From the NCBI RefSeq assembly GCF_025821625.1, contig NZ_JACKSH010000190.1:33304-97303 (forward strand): a stretch of DNA of 64,000 nt, in the 5' to 3' direction. This document shows, in pieces, positions 27,053 through 35,184 of this stretch. Numbering within the stretch: the stretch's first letter is position 1; each line of letters opens with the position of its first letter. A model generated the notes under the pieces. That model was not told where the DNA came from, searched no databases, and saw only the letters and a program-made list of their open reading frames with translations. A program made the position numbers and the translations under genes. This DNA comes from Mycolicibacterium pyrenivorans (GTDB lineage Bacteria > Actinomycetota > Actinomycetes > Mycobacteriales > Mycobacteriaceae).

Positions 27053-28288
27053 ATGCGTATTGCCTTGCTGTCCTACCGGAGCAAGACCCACTGCGGTGGT
27101 CAGGGCGTCTACGTGCGGCACCTGAGCCGCGGGCTCGTCGAGCTCGGTCACGATGTCGAGCTCTTCTCCGGGCAGCCCTACCCCGAGGGCCTCGACCCGC
27201 GGGTGCGCCTGACCAAGGTGCCCAGCCTGGACCTCTACCGCGAGCCGGATCCGTTCCGTGTCCCGATGCCCAACGAGATCAAGACGCGCATCGACCTGCT
27301 CGAGCTCCTCGCCACCTGGACCGCGGCATTCCCGGAGCCCAAGACCTTCAGCCTGCGCGCCGCGCGCCTGCTGGCCGAGCGCCGTGACGACTTCGACGTC
27401 GTGCACGACAACCAGTGCCTCGGCACCGGGCTTTTGTCGATCGCGGCGACGGGAATGCCGGTCGTCGCCACCGTGCACCACCCGATCACGCGGGACCGGG
27501 TGCTCGACGTGGCGGCCGCCAAGTGGTGGCGCAAGCCGCTGGTGCGCCGGTGGTACGGCTTCGCCGAGATGCAGAAGACCGTGGCACGTCAGATCCCCGA
27601 GTTGGTCACCGTCTCGTCGACGTCGGCTGCCGACATCGCCGAGGACTTCGCCGTCAGTGCCGACCAACTCCACGTAGTGCCTCTCGGCGTGGACACCCAG
27701 CTGTTCCAGCCGGCGCAGCACCGTGTCCGCAACCGCATCATCGCCATCGCCAGCGCCGACGTGCCGCTCAAGGGCGTCAGCCATCTGCTGCACGCGGTCG
27801 CCCGGCTGCGGGTCGAGCGTGACCTCGAACTGCAGCTGGTGGCCAAGCTGGAGCCGAACGGGCCGACCGAGAAGCTCATCGCCGAGCTGGGCATCTCCGA
27901 CATCGTGCACAGCTCCAGCGGGCTCAGCGACTCCGAGCTGGCCGACCTGCTGGCCTCGGCTGAGGTCGCCTGTATCCCTTCGCTTTACGAAGGCTTCTCG
28001 CTGCCGGCCGTGGAGGCGATGGCCAGCGGCACCCCGATCGTCGCGAGCCGTGCCGGTGCGCTGCCCGAGGTGGTCGGAGCCGACGGGGAATGCGCCAGGC
28101 TGGTCAGACCCGCCGACGTGGACGAACTGACGAAAGTACTCGGCGAGTTGCTCGACTCGCCGATGGAACTGCGCAGGCTCGGCGACAACGGACGGCGCCG
28201 CGCGCTCGAGGTGTTCAGCTGGGAATCCGTTGCCGCGCAGACCGTTGCCGTCTACGAGCGGGCCTGCGAAAGGGTTGGGACATGCTGA
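27053..28288 (+). CDS. GT4-family glycosyltransferase
   Basis: The 411-residue GT-B enzyme starts at ATG 27053 (MRIALLSYRSKTHCGGQGVYV). The N-terminal nucleotide-free domain begins with GGQGVYVRHL, the acceptor-side glycine-rich loop. The C-terminal donor domain has the EX7E segment EGFSLPAVE and ASGTPIVASRAGALPEVV. It transfers a sugar from a nucleotide or lipid-linked donor; the acceptor is unknown. It is the first gene of an overlapping trio with a methyltransferase and a toroid protein. The promoter and palindromic operator lie just upstream. Confidence 0.88.
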   Translation: MRIALLSYRSKTHCGGQGVYVRHLSRGLVELGHDVELFSGQPYPEGLDPRVRLTKVPSLDLYREPDPFRVPMPNEIKTRIDLLELLATWTAAFPEPKTFSLRAARLLAERRDDFDVVHDNQCLGTGLLSIAATGMPVVATVHHPITRDRVLDVAAAKWWRKPLVRRWYGFAEMQKTVARQIPELVTVSSTSAADIAEDFAVSADQLHVVPLGVDTQLFQPAQHRVRNRIIAIASADVPLKGVSHLLHAVARLRVERDLELQLVAKLEPNGPTEKLIAELGISDIVHSSSGLSDSELADLLASAEVACIPSLYEGFSLPAVEAMASGTPIVASRAGALPEVVGADGECARLVRPADVDELTKVLGELLDSPMELRRLGDNGRRRALEVFSWESVAAQTVAVYERACERVGTC

Positions 28289-29007
28289 CCGTTGACTTCG
28301 ACCGGCTGGGGGTTCGCGCCGGGAGCAAGGTGATCGACGTCGGTTGTGGCGCGGGCCGCCACACCTTCGAGGCGTTCCGGCGCGGGGCCGACGTCGTCGG
28401 ATTCGACCAGAGCGCATCCGACCTCAACGACGTCGACGAGATCCTGCAGGCGATGAAGGACGAGGGTGAGGCTCCCGCCTCGGCCAAGGGTGAAGTGGTC
28501 AAGGGCGACGCCCTCGATCTTCCCTACGATGACAGCACCTTCGACTGTGTCATCGCCTCCGAGATCCTCGAGCACGTCCCCAACGATGATCAGGCGATCG
28601 TGCAATTGGTGCGGGTTCTCAAACCCGGTGGCGCCCTGGCCATCACGGTGCCGCGCTGGCTTCCGGAGCGGATCTGCTGGGCGCTGTCGGATGAATATCA
28701 CGCCAACGAGGGTGGGCACATCCGCATCTACCGCGCCGACGAACTGCGCGACAAGGTTCTCGCGCACGGGCTGCAGCTGACCCACACCCACCACGCGCAC
28801 GCCCTGCACTCACCGTACTGGTGGCTCAAATGCGCTGTCGGCACCGAGAAGTCGGGACATCCGGCGGTGGCCGCCTACCACAAGCTGCTGGTGTGGGACA
28901 TGATGAGCCGACCCTGGCTGACGCGCGTCGCGGAGTCGGCGCTGAACCCGCTGATCGGAAAGAGCGTCGCACTCTACTTCCGCAAGCCGGGTGGCGCCGA
29001 TGCATGA
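28282..29007 (+). CDS. class I SAM-dependent methyltransferase
   Basis: The 241-residue protein starts at ATG 28282, overlapping the glycosyltransferase by 7 bases. SAM-binding motif I is VIDVGCGAGRHTFEAF. Motif II is DALDLPYDDSTFDCVIASEILEHV and motif III LKPGGALAITVP, all characteristic of UbiE/Ubi-type small-molecule methyltransferases. The C-terminal HTHHAHALHSPYWWLKC is not a standard segment. It probably methylates the sugar added by its neighbour, or the lipid carrier. Confidence 0.87.
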   Translation: MLTVDFDRLGVRAGSKVIDVGCGAGRHTFEAFRRGADVVGFDQSASDLNDVDEILQAMKDEGEAPASAKGEVVKGDALDLPYDDSTFDCVIASEILEHVPNDDQAIVQLVRVLKPGGALAITVPRWLPERICWALSDEYHANEGGHIRIYRADELRDKVLAHGLQLTHTHHAHALHSPYWWLKCAVGTEKSGHPAVAAYHKLLVWDMMSRPWLTRVAESALNPLIGKSVALYFRKPGGADA

Positions 29008-30064
29008 GATCCCCGGCGTGCCCGGTGTGTTCACCGCTGCCCAGTGCCTGCAGACCGCCGAGTCGATCGCCGCGACGCAGGAGCCGACGGGGGCCATTCC
29101 CTGGTCGGTAGGTGGCCACACCGACCCCTGGGATCACGTCGAGAACGCGATGGCGCTGACCGCGGCGGGCCTGCTCGAACCGGCGCGGGCCGCGTTCGAA
29201 TGGTCACGAAGGACGCAGCGCCCGGACGGCACGTGGCCGATCCAGCTGCGCGACGGCGTTGTCGAAGACCCGAACAGCGACAGCAACTTCTGCGCCTACA
29301 TCGCCACCGGCGTGTGGCACCATGTCCTGGTCACCGACGACCGGCGCTTCGCCGAGGCGATGTGGCCGGTGGTGGCCAAGGCCATCGACTTCGTCCTCGA
29401 ACTACAGTTCAGCACAGGTGAAATAGCCTGGGCCAGAAGTTCTTCCGGCATCGCCGAGGAAGCGCTGCTGACCGGTTGCGCCAGTATCCACCACAGCATC
29501 CGGTGTGCGTTGGCGCTCGCCGACTACCTCGACGCCCCGCAGCCGGAGTGGGAGGTCGCGGTCGGCCGCCTCGGCCACGCGATCGCGCATCACCCCGAGG
29601 CGTTCGTCACCAAGGACCGGTGGTCGATGGAGTGGTACTACCCGGTGCTCGGCGGGGCGTTGCGCGGGCCGAGGGCCCGGGCGCGCATCGACGAACGCTG
29701 GGACGACTTCGTCGTCCCGGGTCTGGGCATCCGCTGTGTCGATGACCGCCCGTGGGTCACCGGCGCCGAAACCTGCGAGCTGGTAATGGCTTTGGAGGCC
29801 ATCAACGACCTGGAGCGGGCCCACGAACAGTTCGAGGCGATGCATCACCTTCGCGAGGACGACGGCTCCTACTGGACCGGCCTGGTGTACGCCGACGGCA
29901 AGCGCTGGCCGGTGGAGCGCACCACGTGGACAGGTGGTGCGGTGATCCTCGCCGCCGACGCCCTGTCCTCGACGACACCGGGCAGCGCCATCTTCCGCGG
30001 CGAGGACCTGCCCAGAGGTCTCGAGGGCGCGTACGACTGCGAGTGCGCGACGAGCGACCGCTAA
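28991..30064 (+). CDS. alpha/alpha-toroid protein (prenyltransferase / six-hairpin-glycosidase-like)
   Basis: The 357-residue protein starts at GTG 28991 or ATG 29000; both overlap the methyltransferase. Repeating helical hairpins with tryptophans (PWDHVENAMALTAAGLLEPARAAFEW, RRTQRPDGTWPIQL, LEDDGSYWTGL-type) suggest a toroid such as terpene cyclases, prenyltransferase beta subunits or glycosidases. DxDD or zinc motifs were not recognised. It completes the three-gene unit, so action on the same lipid-sugar product is likely. The function is unassigned. Confidence 0.75.
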   Translation: MAPMHEIPGVPGVFTAAQCLQTAESIAATQEPTGAIPWSVGGHTDPWDHVENAMALTAAGLLEPARAAFEWSRRTQRPDGTWPIQLRDGVVEDPNSDSNFCAYIATGVWHHVLVTDDRRFAEAMWPVVAKAIDFVLELQFSTGEIAWARSSSGIAEEALLTGCASIHHSIRCALALADYLDAPQPEWEVAVGRLGHAIAHHPEAFVTKDRWSMEWYYPVLGGALRGPRARARIDERWDDFVVPGLGIRCVDDRPWVTGAETCELVMALEAINDLERAHEQFEAMHHLREDDGSYWTGLVYADGKRWPVERTTWTGGAVILAADALSSTTPGSAIFRGEDLPRGLEGAYDCECATSDR

Positions 30065-30762
30065 CCGCCGCTCAGCGTGCCTGCCTGTCCGGACACGCGC
30101 TCGAGCACCCGCATCGAACCGGTCGCCCGGACCTCGCGGAAATCACCGCTGTCCAGCGCTCGTCGGTAGATGTGGAACGGCGCCTGGCCGCCGTCCGCCG
30201 GATCGGGAAACACGTCGTGGATCACGAGGGCACCGCCGACGTCGACCCATCGGGCCCAGCCGTCGAAGTCGCGATTGGCCGCCTCCTCGGTGTGCCCACC
30301 GTCGATGAACAAGAACCGCAACGGTGTTCGCCAGCCGCGGGCCACCACCGGTGACCGGCCGACGATGGCGACGACGTGATCGTCGACCCCGGCGGCGTCC
30401 AGCGTGTGCCGCAGCGCCGGCAGCGTGTCGAACAGGCCGGTGACCGGGTCGACCATCGTCGTGTCGTGGTACTCCCAGCCAGGCTGGTGTTCCTCCGAAC
30501 CGTGGTGGTGGTCGATCGTGTAGACGAGTCCGCCGGTCTCCTGGGCGGCGGCGCCGAGCATCACCGTCGACTTGCCGCAGTACGTGCCGATCTCGACGCC
30601 GATGCCCTCGCCGAGATAGTCCACGGCGGTGTCGTATAGCACCCGGCCCTCGTCGGCCGGCATGAAGCCGGTGACCCCTTCGGCGAGTTCGAACAGGGCG
30701 GCGGCGGCCGGTGGCAGCGCGGTGTCGGCATCGGATGGACGGCTCGCCGTCGTGTCGTTCAT
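30061..30762 (-). CDS. class I SAM-dependent methyltransferase (Methyltransf_24 type)
   Basis: The 233-residue protein starts at ATG 30762 (MNDTTASRPSD). GVEIGTYCGKSTVMLGAAA is the SAM-binding strand-loop. IDHHHGSEEHQ holds the acidic/His cofactor region, and LRFLFIDGGHTEEAANRDF is typical of sugar- and cephalosporin-hydroxylase-like methyltransferases. It faces the trio tail to tail (4-base overlap with the toroid stop) and is divergent from a TetR gene 81 bases away. Confidence 0.83.
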   Translation of the reverse strand: MNDTTASRPSDADTALPPAAAALFELAEGVTGFMPADEGRVLYDTAVDYLGEGIGVEIGTYCGKSTVMLGAAAQETGGLVYTIDHHHGSEEHQPGWEYHDTTMVDPVTGLFDTLPALRHTLDAAGVDDHVVAIVGRSPVVARGWRTPLRFLFIDGGHTEEAANRDFDGWARWVDVGGALVIHDVFPDPADGGQAPFHIYRRALDSGDFREVRATGSMRVLERVSGQAGTLSGG

Positions 30763-30836
30763 CGTGCCCAACTTACCGTTGCCGGCCTTGGGGCCGTCTT
30801 GGTGCCTGGCGGCACCGGGTGAGTTGTAGTAGCGTC

Positions 30837-30850
30837 CGGACATGTGTCCG
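30837..30850. promoter_or_regulatory. palindromic operator CGGACA-TG-TGTCCG at the TetR start codon
   Basis: The inverted repeat has 6-base arms and a 2-base centre, overlaps GTG 30844 and lies between the divergent methyltransferase and TetR genes. It shares GGACA-N2-TGTCC with the palindrome at 26936-26951, so the same regulator probably binds both. Confidence 0.65.
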
Positions 30851-31413
30851 ATCCGGCTCTGGAGTCGACTCGGCGCCGACTGACGGCCAGACAGGCCGAC
30901 ACCGTGGACCGGTTGGGCCGCGCCGCGGTCGATCTGCTCACGCGCGAGGGGTTCACCGGGCTGACCGTGCGGCGGGTGGCCGCGGAGGCCGGTGTGGGGG
31001 CGGCGACGGCGTACACGTACTTCTCCTCGAAAGAGCACCTTGTCGCCGAGGTCTTCTGGCGACGCCTCGCCGGTTCGCCGCGGACCACGCACGAGACCGG
31101 CGATCCGGCCGCCAAGGTGATCGAGGTGCTCGGGCACATCTCACTTCTCGTTGCCGACGAACCCGAGTTCGCCGGCGCGGTGACCACCGCACTCCTGGGC
31201 AAGGACCCGGACGTCGAGGTGCTCAGACTTCGCATCGGTCGCGACATCCGCGATCGGCTCTCCGACGCGCTGGGCCCCGACACCGATCCGGATGTGATCG
31301 ATTCTCTGGAGATGCTCTACTCGGGCGCCCTGGTGCGGGCCGGAATGGGATACGCGTCGTACCGGGAGATCGCGGACAGGCTGGAGAAGTCGGCGCGGCT
31401 GATGCTGGGCTGA
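30844..31413 (+). CDS. TetR/AcrR-family repressor of the glycosyltransferase cluster
   Basis: The 189-residue protein starts at GTG 30844. The N-terminal HTH is GFTGLTVRRVAAEAGVGAATAYTYFSSKEHLVAEVF; the ligand domain is variable. The operator-like palindrome covers its own start codon and is repeated at the promoter of the glycosyltransferase operon, so it is probably autoregulated and the cluster's repressor. The inducing ligand is unknown. Translation may be nearly leaderless, since the palindrome leaves no room for a ribosome site. Confidence 0.85.
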   Translation: MSDPALESTRRRLTARQADTVDRLGRAAVDLLTREGFTGLTVRRVAAEAGVGAATAYTYFSSKEHLVAEVFWRRLAGSPRTTHETGDPAAKVIEVLGHISLLVADEPEFAGAVTTALLGKDPDVEVLRLRIGRDIRDRLSDALGPDTDPDVIDSLEMLYSGALVRAGMGYASYREIADRLEKSARLMLG

Positions 31414-31416
31414 CGC

Positions 31417-31998
31417 TCAGTGAGGCCCGAGTATCGCCGTCGCGGCCGCCACCGCCGGTTCCGCGATGCGGCGCACGTCGCCCCCGTCCTCGACGAGAAG
31501 CGCTGTGAGTTCCCGCAATCCGCCGAGCAGGATCAGGGCCATCGGCGGTGAGATCGGGGTCAGGTCAGCCCGGCGGAAGCCCGCGCTGTCGGTGAGGGTG
31601 ACCAGCATGTCGGTCAGGTGATCCATGGCCAGCCGGTGCAGCGGCCGGGCCACGGCCCCCAGCGCGGGCGCCTCCCGGATCCAGGCGAGGGTGACCGCCG
31701 GTCGCGCCCCGATGTGCGCGACGTACGCGCTGACCGCCTGCCGGATCTGCTGACGCCACTCGGCCTCCGGGTCGACGCCGGCCTGGATGGACGCGATCAG
31801 GTCCTCGTTGTTCCGGCGGAGCAACTCGATCAGGCACTCTTCCTTGCTGGCGAACTGCTCGTAGAACGTGCGCTTGGAGGTCCGGGCGTGGCGCACGATG
31901 TCGGCGACGGTGGTCTCGCGATAGCCGCGCTCCCCGATCGAGGAGGCCAGGCCGTCGAGCAGGCGGTCGGCCACGGCTGCCAGCACGGGAGCAGTCAC
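31417..31998 (-). CDS. TetR-family regulator divergent from the P450 gene
   Basis: The 193-residue protein starts at GTG 31998, which follows GGGAGG at normal spacing. The frame is open upstream but across the operators. The HTH is GYRETTVADIVRHARTSKRTFYEQFASKEECLIEL. Gene order TetR/CYP138/MsrA matches Rv0135c-Rv0136-Rv0137c. Two GGTAC-N6-GTACC palindromes lie between it and the P450 gene, so it likely represses both. Its stop is close to that of the preceding TetR gene. Confidence 0.86.
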   Translation of the reverse strand: MTAPVLAAVADRLLDGLASSIGERGYRETTVADIVRHARTSKRTFYEQFASKEECLIELLRRNNEDLIASIQAGVDPEAEWRQQIRQAVSAYVAHIGARPAVTLAWIREAPALGAVARPLHRLAMDHLTDMLVTLTDSAGFRRADLTPISPPMALILLGGLRELTALLVEDGGDVRRIAEPAVAAATAILGPH

Positions 31999-32035
31999 CT
32001 GACCGTCACCTCCCAACACACCCTTGCATCGTCCT

Positions 32036-32051
32036 GGTACCAAGCGGTACC
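32036..32051. promoter_or_regulatory. operator 1, GGTAC-N6-GTACC
   Basis: An inverted repeat with perfect 5-base arms in the divergent TetR/P450 interval. Its centre is 33 bases from an identical-arm repeat at 32069-32084, about three helical turns. A further GTACC at 52-56 overlaps it. Confidence 0.65.
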
Positions 32052-32068
32052 GTACCGGACATGACCAC

Positions 32069-32084
32069 GGTACACCGCAGTACC
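32069..32084. promoter_or_regulatory. operator 2, GGTAC-N6-GTACC
   Basis: Same arms and same 6-base spacer as 32036-32051. It ends 23 bases before the P450 start codon, so a bound TetR dimer would sit over the P450 promoter or leader. Confidence 0.65.
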
Positions 32085-32107
32085 ACGCGATCGAGCGGGG
32101 ATGTCCG

Positions 32108-33469
32108 ATGACCGAAGCAACGATCACCACGCAGCCCTCGACCCCTCCCGCCGTCACGCCGGCACTGCCGGTGCGGCTGCCGCCCACCCCACCCATCCCG
32201 AGGTTCCTGCAGGGCCTGGGCTTCTCGTTCTCGCGGAAGTGGACGATCTCCCAGATCGCGCGCCGCTACGGCGACATCTTCACCATGCGAATCCCCGTGT
32301 TCGGCCGCACCGTGATCGTCACCGAGCCGGCGCTGGCCAAGCAGGTGTTCATGGCCAACACCGACGACGTCGGAAACATCCTGCCCAACCTGTCGCGAGT
32401 GCTCGGTTCGGGTTCGGTGTTCGCCCTCGACGGCACCGACCATCGCCTGCGCCGCAAGTTGCTGACGCCGCCGCTGCACGGCAAGAGCATCAAGAACTAC
32501 GAGAGCATCTTCGAGGAGGAGACGCTGCGGGAGGCGGCGAGCTGGCCGGAGGGTCAACCGTTCGAAACCCTCGAGCCGATGATGCGCATCACGTTGAACG
32601 CGATCCTGCGTGCCGTGTTCGGCGCCGACGGCGCACATCTCGACGAGTTGCGCCGCATCATCCCGCCGTGGGTCACCCTCGGTTCGCGGCTCGCCGTCCT
32701 GCCGATGCCCTCCCGGACCTATGGCCCGTTCAGCCCGTGGGGCCGGCTGGCGGCCTACCGCCGGCAGTACGACGAGGTGATCGGCCGCCTCATCGACGCG
32801 GTGGCGGCAGACCCGAACCTCGACGCCCGCGACGACGTCCTCGCGCTGCTGCTGCGCAGCACCTACGAGGACGGGTCGACGATGTCGCGCCAGGACGTCG
32901 GCGACGAACTGCTCACGCTGCTGGCCGCGGGACACGAGACCACCGCCGCCACGATGGGCTGGGCGTTCGAGCGCATCAGCCGCCACCCGGACGTTCTCGC
33001 CAAGCTGGCGGCGGAAGCCGACACCGACGGCAACGAGTACCGGCAGGCCGCCATCCTCGAGGTCCAGCGCTCACGCACGATCATCGACTTCGCCGGGCGC
33101 CACGTCCACGCGCCGACGTTCGAACTCGGCGAGTGGGTCATCCCGCGGGGCTATTCGATCCTCGTGGCGATATCGCAGATGCACGGGCGTCCGGCGGACT
33201 TCCCTGACCCGGAACGGTTCGACCCCGAGCGCTTCATCGGGGAGCGACCGCCGACGTTCGCCCACATCCCCTTCGGGGGCGGCACGCGCCGCTGCGTCGG
33301 CGCCACCTTCGCCAACGTCGAGATGGATGTCGTGCTGCGAACAGTGCTGCGGCACTTCATGATCGAGTCGACGACCGCCCCCGGCGAGAAGGCACACTTC
33401 CGGGGAGTCGCGCACACGCCGAAGGACGGCGGCCGCATCGTGGTGCACCGCCGCCGGCCCGTCGGGTAG
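32108..33469 (+). CDS. cytochrome P450 (CYP138-like)
   Basis: The 453-residue P450 starts at ATG 32108 (MTEATITTQP). The Pro-rich N-terminus (PPTPPIPRFLQG) is typical. The I-helix is LLAAGHETTAATMGW, the K-helix EVQR serves as the ExxR pair, and the haem loop is FGGGTRRCVGATFA with axial Cys396. Synteny with TetR and msrA supports assignment to the CYP138 family (Rv0136). The substrate is unknown. Redox partners are not in the window. Confidence 0.9.
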   Translation: MTEATITTQPSTPPAVTPALPVRLPPTPPIPRFLQGLGFSFSRKWTISQIARRYGDIFTMRIPVFGRTVIVTEPALAKQVFMANTDDVGNILPNLSRVLGSGSVFALDGTDHRLRRKLLTPPLHGKSIKNYESIFEEETLREAASWPEGQPFETLEPMMRITLNAILRAVFGADGAHLDELRRIIPPWVTLGSRLAVLPMPSRTYGPFSPWGRLAAYRRQYDEVIGRLIDAVAADPNLDARDDVLALLLRSTYEDGSTMSRQDVGDELLTLLAAGHETTAATMGWAFERISRHPDVLAKLAAEADTDGNEYRQAAILEVQRSRTIIDFAGRHVHAPTFELGEWVIPRGYSILVAISQMHGRPADFPDPERFDPERFIGERPPTFAHIPFGGGTRRCVGATFANVEMDVVLRTVLRHFMIESTTAPGEKAHFRGVAHTPKDGGRIVVHRRRPVG

Positions 33470-33979
33470 TCAGACCTGCGTGCGCCTGGGCAGCTTCCAG
33501 CCCGCGCGCGGGAAATGACACGTGTAGCCGCTGGGGTAGCGCTCCAGGTAGTCCTGGTGCTCCGGCTCGGCCTCCCAGAAGTCGGGTGCCGGGCTCACCG
33601 CGGTGACGACCTTGCCGGGCCACAACCCTGACGCGTCGACGTCGGCGATGGTGTCGAGCGCGACCTGGCGCTGCTCGTCGTCGACGTAGAAGATCTCCGA
33701 GCGGTAGCTCGTGCCGACATCGTTGCCCTGCCGGTCCTTCGTGGTCGGATCGTGGATCTGGAAGAAGAACTCCAGCAACGCCCGGTAGTCGGTCTGCGCC
33801 GGGTCGTACATGATCTCGATCGCCTCCGCATGGCCGGGGTGGTTGCGGTAGGTCGGATGGTCGTTCTTACCGCCGGTGTAGCCCACCCGGGTCGACACGA
33901 CACCCGGCTGCTTCCGGATCAGGTCCTGCATACCCCAGAAACAGCCGCCGGCCAGAACCGCACGCTTGTGGTCGCTCAC
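33470..33979 (-). CDS. msrA: peptide methionine (S)-S-oxide reductase
   Basis: The 169-residue protein has the catalytic GCFWG motif near the N-terminus (AGGCFWGMQDLI), YTGGKNDHPTYRNHPGHAEAIEI, and C-terminal Cys in YTCHFPRAGW. It repairs S-epimer methionine sulfoxide in proteins. ATG 33979 overlaps the msrB stop by 4 bases, giving an msrB-msrA unit. Its 3' end faces the P450 gene with no gap. Confidence 0.95.
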   Translation of the reverse strand: MSDHKRAVLAGGCFWGMQDLIRKQPGVVSTRVGYTGGKNDHPTYRNHPGHAEAIEIMYDPAQTDYRALLEFFFQIHDPTTKDRQGNDVGTSYRSEIFYVDDEQRQVALDTIADVDASGLWPGKVVTAVSPAPDFWEAEPEHQDYLERYPSGYTCHFPRAGWKLPRRTQV

Positions 33980-34431
33980 GCATCCTCCTCAGTGAAAAGC
34001 CTCTTGTACTCTGCATACCCCTGCGACTCGAGGTCGTCGAGGTGGATGAACCGCAACGCCGCGGAATTGATGCAGTAGCGCAGTCCGCCCTCGGCGCGCG
34101 GACCGTCCTTGAAGACATGGCCGAGGTGGCTGTCGCCGTGTGCGGACCGCACCTCGGTGCGAAGCATCAGGTGCGAGAAGTCCCGCTTCTCGAGAATGTT
34201 TGTTACTTCGATCGGTCTGGTGAAGCTCGGCCAGCCGCTTCCGCTCTCGAACTTGTCGACCGACGCGAAGAGCGGTTCCCCCGAGACCACGTCGACGTAG
34301 ATGCCGGGCTCGTGGTTGTCCCAGTACTCGCCGGTGAACGGCCGCTCGGTGCCGTTGCGCTGGGTCACGTGGTACTGCTCTGGCGACAGTGCGTCGACGG
34401 CCGCGGGATTCCTGTTGTATCGCTGCGTCAT
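33976..34431 (-). CDS. msrB: peptide methionine (R)-S-oxide reductase (zinc-free type)
   Basis: The 151-residue SelR-fold protein has SGSGWPSFTRP, HLGHVFKDGP and the catalytic Cys in LRYCINSAALRFI. The paired CxxC zinc sites of many MsrBs are absent (YVDVVSGEPLF), so it is the metal-free type. It reduces R-epimer methionine sulfoxide and is translationally coupled to msrA. Confidence 0.93.
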   Translation of the reverse strand: MTQRYNRNPAAVDALSPEQYHVTQRNGTERPFTGEYWDNHEPGIYVDVVSGEPLFASVDKFESGSGWPSFTRPIEVTNILEKRDFSHLMLRTEVRSAHGDSHLGHVFKDGPRAEGGLRYCINSAALRFIHLDDLESQGYAEYKRLFTEEDA

Positions 34432-34654
34432 AGTTGCCCGTATAACCCCGTGGGCTGAGGTTTTAGTCCGTCTGGCGGGTACCCACGGCTAGGCTTCGCG
34501 GCATGCGTGTGCCTGCAGCGGTGATGGTGGCGTGCGCCGCGGATCGGGCGTGCATCATGATCGCGCTGTTCGCCGGTCTCGACGTCCCGCTGCAGAACCC
34601 CCTCGGCGCCCGGCGGGTCCTGAGCGTCACCTGACCCGCCTCGACAAGCCCGGG

Positions 34655-34668
34655 TAGAACGTGTTCTA
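34655..34668. promoter_or_regulatory. KstR-like operator TAGAAC-GT-GTTCTA
   Basis: A perfect inverted repeat with 6-base arms and a 2-base centre, matching the TnnAACnnGTTnnA pattern known for the cholesterol-catabolism repressor KstR. It ends 9 bases before GTG 34678, the start of the SnoaL-epimerase pair. Confidence 0.65.
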
Positions 34669-34677
34669 TTTCCAGGT

Positions 34678-35184
34678 GTGACCGCCAACACTTTCACCCG
34701 CGACGAGCTGGCAGAGGCATTCGCCGAGTTCGAGAGGACAGTCGACCGTGCGGCGCAGACGCGGGACTGGGATCCCTGGGTTGACCAGTACACCGACGAC
34801 GTCCTCTACATCGAGCACGCCGCGGGCACGATGCACGGCCGCGAGGAGGTGCGGCCCTGGATCTGGAAGACGATGGAGACCTTCCCCGGCAGCTACATGA
34901 CGTCGTTCCCGGCGCTGTGGCGGGTGTACGACGAGGCGACCGCGCGCGTCATCTGCGAACTCGACAACCCGATGCGGGACCCGGGTGACGGCACCATCAT
35001 CAGCGCGACCAACATCTCCATCGTCACCTACGCCGGGGATGGCAAGTGGTGCCGCCAGGAGGACGTCTACAACCCGTTGCGCTTCGTCGCGGCGACGGTG
35101 AAGTGGTGCAGGAGGGCACAGGAACTCGGCACCCTGCCCGACGTCGCGGCCGAATGGATGAGCAAGTTCGGTGGCGGCCGGTGA
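34678..35184 (+). CDS. SnoaL/NTF2-fold protein (Rv0138-like)
   Basis: The 168-residue single-domain NTF2-like protein starts at GTG 34678. FAEFERTVDRAAQTRDWDPWVDQYTDDVLYIEH and MHGREEVRPWIWKTM are typical of the SnoaL / steroid-isomerase fold; a catalytic residue cannot be assigned. It overlaps the epimerase gene by 4 bases (GTGA) and lies behind a KstR-like box. A role in steroid or polyketide-type substrate handling is plausible. Confidence 0.82.
   Translation: MTANTFTRDELAEAFAEFERTVDRAAQTRDWDPWVDQYTDDVLYIEHAAGTMHGREEVRPWIWKTMETFPGSYMTSFPALWRVYDEATARVICELDNPMRDPGDGTIISATNISIVTYAGDGKWCRQEDVYNPLRFVAATVKWCRRAQELGTLPDVAAEWMSKFGGGR

Noticed and set aside
34503..34634. 43-codon ORF between msrB and the SnoaL-like gene
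   Set aside because: No ribosome site and no recognisable features; it could be chance in high-GC DNA.
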